64,000 nucleotides of DNA from Volvox africanus (Eukaryota; Chlorophyta; Chlorophyceae; Chlamydomonadales; Volvocaceae), in the NCBI GenBank assembly GCA_030268105.1, contig BSDZ01000094.1, forward strand, positions 310,001 to 374,000, given 5' to 3'. Below, in pieces: positions 37,669 to 48,742 of the stretch. Position 1 is the stretch's first letter; every line of letters begins with the position of its first letter. The notes beneath the pieces were generated by a model. The model was given only the letters and a program-made list of their open reading frames with translations, had not been told where the DNA came from and did no database searches. Both the position numbers and the translations under genes were made by a program.

Positions 37669-40600
37669 CTATCGCACGCTGGGCTCCAGCTTTTTCAATG
37701 CAGACGTTAGGCGTAAGGACAAGCGGCTTCGCCATGCATCAAAAGCAGGGTCCGTTGGGGCTAGCTCACGGCGGGCCTGAGTCTCCGCGATAGAAGTTTC
37801 ATCATCCACAAGCATTCTGCAAGCGAAGAACCAATTTAACAATAATCGACTTCTATCACTCTTAAATTGCGATTGGGCAGCCACACGATTTAGAATGACA
37901 AGGACCAGCAAGTAGACATAAACTCTTCAGAACAATGCGACTGTTTTCGCTGTACCTGCTGATATATTTGGCCGCCTTGCTGTTTGTGGATCGGCCCTCG
38001 GGCCGGGGTTGTCGGTTAAGCGCCGGGCTACCGTTAAAGCTGTAGCTCCGCGGCTCCCGCACCTGTTGCACGAGCCTAATTGGTATGGCAACCTTGCATG
38101 ACAACTGTGCGCAGTCTCCCCCAAATACGCATACGAACAACTATGGTCCACCGATTATCTTTACGGTCGGCCCTTCGACCGGTTGGCCCGACGGACGACC
38201 GGCAGCACTTCAGTCCTATCATGCACTTCGCACCTCTGTTCGCTCGAGGAGGGCATTTCGAGCATCTTGGGCCGCGGTGATCGACCGCTGGTACTCTGCC
38301 CGGGCTGCCCTCAGCGCGTGCACCTCCGCATCCGTCTCAGATGGGGCCACGCTGCCCGTCTGCGGGCTGGTCCCAGACCCCGACGTATAGTAAGCACCCG
38401 CCGGGAGCGGTGATAATGCAACGCCTTCAGTTTCCACGGATGGCGCCTAAGCGCGGCGAAAAACATTGTGTCATCGGGGAAGTGGTGGACTATTATGCAC
38501 AGAAAAAGGTAGTAGATAGACAGGAATCCCACAAAAACGGCCGCGACGGAGGGTAATAGGGCTATGCGGTTCATTATGACGTGCAGGTTGTAACGGAAGC
38601 GCAGCGTAAGAGACCGGGTCCTGCAGATCGCTGGACAGCATGGCCAGCTGAGCTCCTCTATGCATGTAGCGCAGTGGTTGTTAAGTTTTCTTGACCCAGA
38701 CAAAGGGGTCGGCAAATCTGCACGCGGTGTCTACAACACGAGTACCACAAGGCGCGTACGCCTTGCACCGCGTCAATCGCACGAGGAAATATGCTTCCTT
38801 AGCCTCAACAGCATCCCGCATCCCTACAAGTTTCTTTCCACTGCACTTGGCAGTCTGCAATACTTGGTAGTTCACCCACTTCATGCCTACCCCGGCTACG
38901 ACAGCCGTTCGTCGTCCCCTTCCTCACTTTTGGAGAAGACTCGCCCGTCGGCGTCCCCTTAGAGCGGCCCCGCCGAGGGGAGGGCACGATGATGTTATTC
39001 GCAGCTAGGTGCTGCCGCAGCGAGCGAGCTTCACGATACGCGGCATCCAGTTCGGCCTGTGAGCACCAGGGTGGCACAGATGCATTGTTGTCGGTCAAAA
39101 TGTTCAATCAGGGGAATATGTGTCGCGACAAAGCATGGCGCCCGGGGTACTTTGTGTGCAAGACGCCTGATAGAAAATAAAGGACGACATAGGGGTCCTG
39201 ACAAAGTGACAAGAGTTGGTGTCGGTTTCCTTGAAGGGGAGAGAGGGCAGGACCCCAATATCTGTATGGTTGCTTAGACAGCAGTTTAGAGATTGTGAGT
39301 TTTTACCGGCACGCACGCACACAGTGGCCATGCGCCAGGGCGAATTAGGTGCATTGGCTGGGAGTGTCATTTTCGATCCCCAAACTATTGCCGATTCTTG
39401 TGTTGCCGATCCTATCCATGTGAAGATCCCATGTCCCCACAGTGTTTATGAGACAACATCCCCGAATGCACCGGGCAACATAGGAAAAAACATGCACCCT
39501 CTGGTAACCAGAGTAAGGAAGCAGCGCTGAGCACCCCGGCGAGCAGGGTCACCTGGAATACTCTATCACGTGCAAAATCGACATCGCACCTGCTTCTCGT
39601 ACAGCTCCGCTTTAAACATGGCCGCAGCGTCGCGAAGAGCCCGCTCCAGCTCGGTGCGCCGCTTGGTTTCTGATTCATGGAGCGCTTGCAGCTCTTCCAG
39701 CTGCGAAAACAGTGGCCATAACCTCAATCAGCATCTAACGTTGGAATGATTGGCAAGAGACTGGTTGAAGCCAATGTGTATGCAATGTGTCTTGAACAAT
39801 TATACGATGATGAACTCTGCCTACCCAGTTTGTTACCGGGCCGCCGCTGGGCCACCATGGCCCTAGGGGCGTCCGCCGTTCCTCCTCCTTGTATTCTTTC
39901 TGTTCCGCCTTACCCTCTCCAGCCGCCGCCGTGTGCACCGGTATGCGATTTGAACCCCCTTCCTGTACTTTCGATCACAGGAAATGAACCCTGACTCCCC
40001 TGCCACCACTCACCTGGCGTGCCAGCTCACCGCGCTGCACCTCCCGCCGGCCCTCCTTCCCTGCCATGTCCGCGAGCCGGCTGCTTATGGTGGACACCTT
40101 GGCATCCAGCTCGTCCTGCATGAAGCACAGGATGAAAAAGGAATAACATGACCAACCGATTCGCTTAGGTACGGCCAATCCGTGCTCCACGGGGCGTGTA
40201 AGCAGCGCCCGTGAACTCAACTGCCAAACCCAAGTCACGCCCGACCCCGGCATTATACCTGCAAGGCTCGGTACCGTGCCGCGGCCTCCTCCTGGGCGAC
40301 CGCCAGCCTGCTGTTCCAGGAGGCGGCGATGAGCTCCCGCTCCGCGAGAGATTTGTTGGTGAGGTCGTCCAAGCGTTCCTTCCACTGGTTATCGATGTCG
40401 AGCTCTCGTGCCGCGGCCTTGCGCTTGAGGTCCTCTATGGCGAGAGAGGGGCAAGGAAGGCCAGAGGATAAATAGCGAGCAGAGGAAATAACTAGAGCAC
40501 TAGGACAGTACAAAGGCGAACAAACAACCGGAAAGGCAGACTGCCGGTACTCGCGCATCCTGCGAGGCGCTTTACTGTGGGCGCTGCACGAATGGGAAGG

Positions 40601-43600
40601 GACAGGTCGTTTTTCATCCCCAAACCAAACACTCGCGGCCAGGAGCAGCCCCTTGCAATCCGCACCAATGAATCGATGTTCAGTGGCACATCGGCACTCG
40701 AACCCTTCCTCCACCCGTCCTCGTCACGTACCAAGCAGCGCAGGAGACTGCGCAACGTTAATGATATTCCCGCCGGCACTGCGTGGGTTGTAAAGACCCT
40801 GCCAGATCCCAAACCCTTTGAACCTATGTACCCTCGGCCTCAAAACCCGCACGCACCCAGTTTCTTCCGGTACTTGGCCTCCACATCCGCAATGCGGTTA
40901 GCCCACGCCTCCTCCGCTGCTGCACGTTCCTCCGCCCATTTGGTCCGCGCTTCATCCACCACCCGCGTTGCCGCCATTTCCATTTCCTTGAGACGCTTGG
41001 ACGTATTGCGCTCAAGGGCCGCGCGTTCCGTGGCCGAAGTGCTCTCCAGAGCCGCACGGTCTGAGGCGATGGCATTTTCTAGAGCCGCGCGCTCGAGCGC
41101 CATCTTCTTCTCCAATGTCTCACGGTCCACGGCCGCACGCGCGGTGACCTCTGCCAGGGCGGTCTCCAGATTACGCCGCGTGTCCTCCAACCGCGCGGAC
41201 CAGGTGGCCTCAAGCTCGGTGCGCTGCGCCAACAGCTGCGCCTCCCATTGCGCCCTGTCGGCATCGTGCAGGCGCTGGTCGTCGGACAGCCGCGTACCTG
41301 CAGGCAGTACCGGAAGTGACAGTAGAGACAAGAGCAAATTTGGCACGATGCATCGTTCGGTCGAGGATTGTCAGGCAGGAACGGCTGATGTGCAGGAATG
41401 CACAGTTCGTGCTGCCGTTCTTTCAACGGTGTGTAGGAATGGCTGTACGTCGCACAGCGTGTCAGGCAGGAACGAAGAACAGATATGTCTAAAGTCTGTC
41501 TGGACTGCCCGATGCAAAGATGTAGGCGACAATTCTGCAAAAAGCTAGATGATTATCGCCAGCGACCTATTGCGACCAACTGTCCATTTCCACGAGGCTT
41601 ATGCCATGACAACGATGCCAAGTCAGCGAGCAATGACGCATGCGAACTACTGCTGGCAACGGTAAACATTGTCGCTAAGGACGATAGGTGGAACAAAGAC
41701 CGCGAAATACCCACGCAAGTGAAAAAGCTGCTGGCACTTCCTGAGGTTGAGAGGCAGACGGTTTTCTTTTTCCTCAAGTCCATAACCCAGCCGAACTTAC
41801 GCCACAGCTGCTCCAGCTCGACGACCTTGGCCTGCCAGGCGGTATCCGTGTCTCGGATGCGGCGCTCCCATTCCGCGGCCTCCTCTGCAAACTTGCGTTC
41901 GCAGGCCATCATGCCATCCCGCAGCCGCTTCTCCCAGTGCTGCTCCACCTCCTGCCAGTGGAGCCCGCACGACAGTGTCTGGGTGGCGTAAAGGACGCTG
42001 TACATAACGCATTTCCTATTTACAGGCTGCCTACCGGCAGGTAGCTCTCGCAGTTTTCTGGGCATTGGCATTTTTTCTATAATGCGTGCTCCTAATGAAC
42101 GTCTGGTGAACATGCGGCCGTCAATCAACGCCATGGCTGGGTCCAGGGGCCACGCAAGGGCCTCAGACGCACGACCGCAGTTCTTGTTGTTTCAGCTAGA
42201 TGAGTGGATAACTGAGATGTGGATGATCTGCAAACCTAGGGTTCGTGTCGCTAGGGTGCTTTACATACGTAAATTGGGGACAATCTTTATGCGGAGGTGT
42301 GGCAGATGTGGCCAGGAGTCGGTGCGCGTTTTCCCTTGAAATCTGGGAAAGTCCCCTCTTGTCCCACCTGCATGCGAGCGACCCAGCTTCGTTCCGTCGC
42401 TTCCTCCTTTGCCTCCCACGTGGCATCGAGATCCCGTAGCCTCCTCTCTGCCTCCTGTGATTGCTCACAAGTGGGGCGTAACCGCGCGGGAAATAGGAGA
42501 GGGAAAAGAAGCAGGCAATCCCGCATGAGAAAATGATGGATCCGCCAGCCGCCCAGCTCAAATCAGCCATTCGGGACCCAGCCGCCATGAGAGGAACCCC
42601 GGGGATACGCGTAATCCACGACCCCGAAAGTCCGTTAATGGTTTAAGGTAAGTTCAGCCATACAGACCCATACAGAAGGCGAGTTAACACACCATGTACG
42701 AGATACACGCTAAGGGTGAGCCAGTCCCCTATTTGATGTCCTCTGGGGCCACATCCTGGTCTCTTACCCGCATCTTAAGCTCGTGCGCCCCTACGAGCTT
42801 GTCAAGCTTGTGGCTCCAGTCCACCTCAATGGCGCTCTTCTCCTTGTCGCTCAGCTCGACAGCCTGGGCAGAGCAGCGCCAGCAGCCGGTGACGGAACGG
42901 AGGGAATTCAGGCCGTAAGTAAGCGACTGTCTACGCACAAGGATGTCCCCGCTTGCGGCATAGAATTCCAAAAGGGCAGCAAGGATGGCAGGGTAGCACA
43001 ATTATCTGACCACGGGTCAAGTGGTAGTATCGGCCTGACCTGTTACCGCAATACGTTCCACACCTGGATGGCACGGGCTGTCTCCCGCTTTGCAGCATCT
43101 GCCAGGTTCTTCGCCATGTCTAGCTGTTGTTCCAGTTCCTGCAAGAGTCCAACCAGCCAGGTTGGGGATCCCTTAGTTCAGTCTGGCTCGGACAATGATC
43201 GTGGGAATGTGGGCATGACAGTTGTTAGCTGCCACACGGCAGCAGTGCCATGCTGCCACTTACCCACCTTAACACCTAAGAGTCGTGCTAAATGTGGTGG
43301 GGGCTAAAACCCTGCAACTTTCACGTCCGCGCGCGTCCGACGCTGTCACGCCAATCCTAAACACCCTAAACCCTAAAACCCTTTAGTATTAACCTTCGCG
43401 CGAGATTGCGGAGCCACATCACAGAAACTCCCAGTCTAGCAGAACTGCATTAGAAATCCATCTGACGCTTTTGAATTTCACTTCCCATGCCTCCATCCAT
43501 GTCCCCGTAGACTGCCCGCCGAGCCTTATATCCCACCACCTCCTGTCTGCCCGCACCTGCTTGTCGTGGGACAGCTGCTTGTTCTTAGCCGTCAAATCAC

Positions 43601-45745
43601 GAATAACCCGCTCCGTCTCTTCTCTGTCCAACTCCAATGTGACCAACTGCGGGGTTGCGATCGGACAAGTTTGGCCGCCGCGTGTGAAGCACTTCAGTTC
43701 TGAGTGTTGGCCAGTTTACCGGCCAATACCGAAGTCATTATATGTTACATAACAGCAACAACGTCTGGAGCCCCGTCTACGATGGAACCTGCCATTCACC
43801 GAGCGATGCTATGGGATTATGCGCCCGGGAGAATGCACCGATTGCACCATCTATACTTCGTAAGAATTGGAGGTTCCATCGCGGGGCATCGCATAGGTGC
43901 AGCGTAAACTGGCATCGACCCCAGATTGTCTTCCTGATCACTTTTGCGCCCATGGAGACTATCAGGCACAGAGCCGTCCTTGCCTTGCTGTTCGCCGGCG
44001 GGACCCCACCCGGCCTCTATTCCGTGTCCGTACCCAGAATTTTACCATTTTGTAGCTGCTCCGCTACCCACCTTGGATCGCGTATCCTTCAGCATCTTCT
44101 CCAGGTCGGTTGCGTGTTCCTTGATACTCTCGATCTCGTCTCCAAGCGACGAAATCTGTCTATCCTTCTCCCGGAGTTTCTGCACTGCAGCGCTGGTGTC
44201 GAAATGTGACTGATGCCGGTACTGTTGAAGCTCGACTTCGAAGCCGCTTGCTCTGCTCTGCGCGACTTATGGGCCACCGCGGGGCATAACCTTAGCGCAT
44301 GGCACGCGCAAACAAATGAGGACGAATACATGCATATGTACAAGCTTGGTTCCCGGATAGCATGCGGTGGCATATGTCTAAGAAGCTTCGCTGCCGTCCC
44401 GCACGCACGGCAGGATATACTGCACAAAGCTTGACAAAGCTTGCACAGGCGTATTTGCAGGCCTGCAGTATGTTCCACCCAAGACCACGTGTATGGCGTC
44501 CCCCCGCATTGCCAGTGCACCAGATCACTTTGCACCGCACCTGGAGCTCTTTTGTTTGCTTGTTCGCCTGCTGCAACTGCTCCTGGAGCGCTTGTAGCTG
44601 CTCCTCTGCCTGCCGAAGTTGCGCCGCCTGTTCCTCACAAACCTACGGATTGCCCGAACGGTCGGGAGCTTAGTGTTCGCTCGGGATTGGGCCCTTTTAT
44701 GGCATGGTATGGTTTGGTATCGTATGGTACGGTATGGTATGGCAGCAGGGTTTACGTTGGTGTCAACAGCCGGATGAAACTCTTTCGTTGCCGGTACGTA
44801 TATGGGCAGCCAAGGCTGGCGGGATGCCAGGTACGTGTAACATGGCTGTATTAGTGAGTCCAGTGGGTATGTCTTGATCAATTGCTTTATTGGCCCTCTC
44901 GGTTCGGCAAAACCTGCAAATCGCATCAAATCTTTCGTGTCTACCCACCCGATTTGCTTCGTCCCGAATCGTCTGTTCCTCTCGCCTGCTTGCAGTCAGT
45001 TCCTGCTGTAGCTGCTCAATAGCAACCTGCAAGGCGATGGGTATGGACTTTACAACCGCCAGTGTTTCGGAATATGCTATGGCTTCTATGTGGCACAGGG
45101 GATGCAAGATGGATGCAGGTGTGTGTCTTGGAAACGGGTTTGCCCCTTAACAGGGCCTACGGCTTCACAAAAGGCGCAGCACTGCTTTCCGATCATATGA
45201 GAGTAGTCAGACAATTCCATTGGGATACAACGTCTTGTAAGGTGTTTGGAAAGACAGGACGTACCTAACCCGGCAAGGTTTGTTTTCAGGTTAAAGCCAC
45301 GCAGGCACAGTCGCTTAAGCCGATCTGGGTCCTGCACCAGCCGCTAGCCATGGTGGCTTAGGACCGATGTAGCAGCATGTATACACGCGCAACGCATTCG
45401 TAGGCTGAAAATGCTTAGTAACTGCCGGACGTTCATTCTGACAACTGACGGAGGCCAAGCTTGCTGGACCCCGTCAGCCTCAGCGATTACTCATGCTCAC
45501 ATATCCAAAACATACCTTGGTCTTATACAAGAGCTTTCCGCGCTCCTCCTGCAGCCCATGCCCGCATGTCAACAAAACCCATTCAAGAGCGCCAGCAGCT
45601 TGCTCCCAATGTGTGCCATTCAGATCCGCCTGGCCGATAAATATAAACTCACTAGCTCCGCGTTCGCTTGCTTGAGCTCCGCTTCTTTTTGCTTCAGCTG
45701 GCTCTGCAGCTCCCGCTCGCGCACTCCTCCGCCAGTAGTGGACAT
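37669..45745 (-). CDS. Large coiled-coil protein with 11-residue (hendecad) tryptophan register
   Basis: I do not recognise the family. Exons in transcript order: 45653-45745, 45516-45548, 44949-45026, 44541-44642, 44072-44179, 43557-43646, 43064-43138, 42768-42863, 42368-42454, 41801-41951, 40857-41297, 40259-40434, 40014-40115, 39590-39700, 38928-39056, 38234-38446, 37956-38062, 37669-37816; 779 residues with every phase consistent. Residues 1-560 are almost unbroken charged coiled coil. Between 238 and 491, tryptophan stands at 238, 249, 260, 282, 293, 304, 337, 425, 436, 469 and 491, all in one 11-residue register, usually followed at +3 by Lys/Arg and at +4 by a hydrophobic residue (HWEKRL, EWERRI, TWSARL, SWNSRL). 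An ERAALE motif repeats at 373, 384 and 395. From about 600 the chain is basic, then Ser/Thr/Gly-rich, and ends in a short helix. A structural role at basal body, cilium or Golgi is possible. It is divergent to the Rab gene. Confidence 0.88.
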
Positions 45746-46206
45746 AGTATCATCTAATCATACCCGATTTACTCCTGCAGTAAGTCTGGCGCTTGAAGCA
45801 CAGCTTACGCAGGTCAACTTTAATGATGGTGGGTCGACAAAAGTTGTAACTCAAATGAATATCCTATCTTTATGTTTTAATGTGGATACCAACAATACAG
45901 GTGATCCTGCCTTAAAAAGATGCAGAAAGTTGGTAAGGAGTTGACCAGAATGTCGCCGGTCCAGCAGCCACATCTAGGCCGCCTTAGCTCAAGTACAGTT
46001 CCAAATGATGGGATGTGTATATGATTATATCTCATCGATGGTTTTGCGCGATACGGTGTTGGGGAGACTCTGACGGTTACAAGCAAACAACGACCCTCCG
46101 GCTTCCGTTGCCGTAACTCTACATTCCGCTTCTCCCACGATGACCGGCTTGTTTATAAGACTATACTATCGCTAAGCGAAGCGCACGATGGTTTCCATAT
46201 ATTAGC
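45746..46206. promoter_or_regulatory. Divergent promoter region between coiled-coil and Rab genes
   Basis: 461 bp separate the start codons of two oppositely directed genes, so both promoters lie here. I see no clear TATA box or long repeat in it. Confidence 0.5.
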
Positions 46207-48742
46207 ATGGGCGCTTGTACATCAACCACTCGATATGTTCCTACAGGTAGAGGGGAAACGCATGTAAATGCTCATCGAAAGCTAGCTTCCAAACAACATA
46301 CCTTTCATGCATGCAGATATCCACTCTGTATCTCCTTTTGCTGCCTCGTCGGTACCAGTACAAATTGCTCCTGTGAATAGCGGCAGCCTGGGCTTGCCCC
46401 CGCGTGTTAAACTTGTACTCTTAGGAGACTCGGTAAGAACGAGTAATGTCATCGCCTGCATCGCGCTGTCATACCGGACCGTGCCGAAGTCAAGCACAGT
46501 ATGTATAGTTAGGCGCCGAGGGACGGCGGGTTTGCACTTTCTGGGAACGCGATGTCCATCTTCCTGCTTCAGAGCCCTCACGCACATTTTGCACGTGTCA
46601 TGCCACGCCAGGCCTCGATCTTGCCCGCCTGTATCATAACCTCTCCTGCAAATACATATATAGTACGTCACGCTGTGGGTACATCACGCTGTGACAGTTC
46701 CACCATGCTCCATTCCATTACCAAGCAACGACACCATGCGACGGAAACTTGTATCCACTGCGCATCCTCTTGCATTTCTCCTGCGCGGAATTTCCACATG
46801 AACACAGGGCGTCGGCAAATCTTGTCTTGCGTTGCGATTCACCCGTGGTGTTTTTGATCCGGGCTCTCGGGCCACGGTCGGTGCTGCGTTCAGCTCCGCC
46901 ACGGTGACTGTACCCGGGAGCACTGCGAGCTGCAAACTGGAGATCTGGTGGGTGCCTCTGTGCCCTTGTGTACCTTTCTGTTTGCATGTGGCTAATGGGG
47001 TCGTGGGATATGCTGACGTGGGCGCTTTGCGGGTATGGTGGGGCGCAGTGTCAAGACCCTCTTGGAAACAACGGAACCTCGCGGGTGGTCACAGGAGCAT
47101 GCAGGAGGGATTGGTTTGGCGATCGGGGCGTTTGGCCGATGCGGGAGCTTTTGTACGGCCGGGTGGCCGGGGAATGGCTGCAGCCGCAAAACCAAAGTTG
47201 GGAAGATGAATGTTATACGGGGATATAACGGGACACGGCGATACAAGACACGTAGTGGCGGGCGGTAATGAAAAGGTAAAGTAAGCCGTTCGTGGGAACG
47301 GGAAACGGGGAACGGGGAGGGGGGAGGAGCCTCCTCCCTCATAATCGCTTAAAGGCATTCGGTATCAACATCCAGCAATGCCTTCTGTTTGAACGGCTCT
47401 CCTCCCCCCCAATGGATGTCACATTCTCCGATTTCTAAACCCTTGATGGCCCGCCCGCCAAACAGGGATACTGCGGGGCAGGAGCGCTACCAGTCTCTGG
47501 CGCCTCTTTATTACCGGGGTGCTCACGCGGCGGCCATTGTGTATGATATAACAGAGCGCCGTACTTTCGCCAAGGCCCAGCACTGGCTGGAGGAGCTGCG
47601 GCGCTATGCGGGACTGACCATGGGTGAGCGGGGATAAGTGAAGGGTCAACCGTCAACCGTCAACCGAACTGCGTGCGCGCCAGCGAACGGGTAAAGAAAT
47701 GGGCGGATAGGGAATTGATTGGAGAAGGCTCGGCGGAGGCGCGAAGTACCTGTTATGGGTTTTTGAGCATTTGAAGGCTCGGGGCCCCTCGTGCGGCTGC
47801 TGCCGGGGACCCGAAGTCGGGTTGGCGGCTCTTACCCCTAACATCATGACCATTGGCTTTGGAGTGTCACCGCCTTGACCCCGTAGGCTGTCTTCTAATT
47901 GACACGTATGATGGTTGCGATGCTGTCAGTGTTCGCCTGTAAAAGTTTAAGATGGGTGCAAGAAAACTTCGTTGTCGTCAAAAGTCCTTCATTTCAGCCT
48001 CGTTGTCTTGGCCGTTACACGCTGTTACCAGGCCCTTCCGTTTTACTCCGGTATTCCTCTTCTGGTTTTAGATCTTGGATGTCCGATCTATTGCATCCGA
48101 TTTATTTCCTCCTTTTGCTCCCCGTCTGCCTTTGCGTTTCCCGACCAACACGGCTCGTAGTTCTGATCCTGGTTGGCAATAAGACGGACCTGATGCCTCA
48201 GCGGCAAGTGGCAGAGGAGGAGGGCCGGAACCTCGCGGATAGGTGAGCAAGGAGCAGTGGGCGGCGCAACATGGCGAGTTTATTGACATCTACATGCGCA
48301 ACGACATACACATACACATACACACACACACGCGCGCGCGCGCGCGCACGCACGCTGAAAAAAATCACACGTACACACCGTTATGACGGTATACGTAAAA
48401 TTCAAGCCGCAAGGGCCTGCCTTCTGTTGCGATCTTTATTATTTACATCTCCGACAACGTTTACCACCATCCATCTACAATCGAGGATGATGGTATTCGT
48501 GGTGATAGGTGGCCTTCAGGGTGACACACGCGTGTTTGAGCACGGCGGCGGAAGGCGCTTAATTGCCACTCAATCGCGTTCTGCTGTCTGCCACGTGCTA
48601 CCCTTCCAACAGCATCGGAGCCATGTTCGTGGAGACTTCCGCTGCCAGGGGTATCAACGTGGCCGAGGTTTTTGAGGGCATCGCGTCGCGGCTTGCGGGC
48701 GGCATGCCGGTATCCGTCAACGCGGCCGCGGCTGTCTTCTAA
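46207..48742 (+). CDS. Rab GTPase of the ARA6/Rab5B (RABF1) type, N-acylated
   Basis: Small GTPase of endosomal traffic. Exons 46207-46246, 46317-46432, 46808-46947, 47466-47623, 48161-48242, 48613-48742; 221 residues, phases agree. Motifs: GDSGVGKS (P-loop), a threonine in ATVGAAF (switch I), [20 protein letters not shown] (switch II), NKTD and ETSA. The sequence [22 protein letters not shown] and APLYYRGA is closest to plant ARA6. As in ARA6, the C-terminus ([10 protein letters not shown]) has no cysteine for prenylation, and the N-terminus is MGACTS, with Gly2 for myristoylation and Cys4 for palmitoylation. Exon 1 (13 codons) was found by its splice donor and phase; it is too short to appear as an open frame. 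Conventional Rab5 proteins are doubly prenylated, so this one must reach membranes differently. A PRA1-type gene lies 2.7 kb downstream, but the two are separate. Confidence 0.9.
48298..48356 (+). repeat. Alternating CA/CG microsatellite in Rab intron 5
   Basis: (ACACAT)n, then (CA)n, then (CG)n, then CGCA repeats: about 58 nt of strict purine-pyrimidine alternation in the intron 48243-48612. This is a Z-DNA-prone sequence. Confidence 0.9.

Noticed and set aside
37669..45745. FAM184-type assignment for the coiled-coil gene
   Set aside because: A few W-x-x-K-V-like stretches recall FAM184, but its N-terminal signature is absent. Coiled coils match each other by composition.
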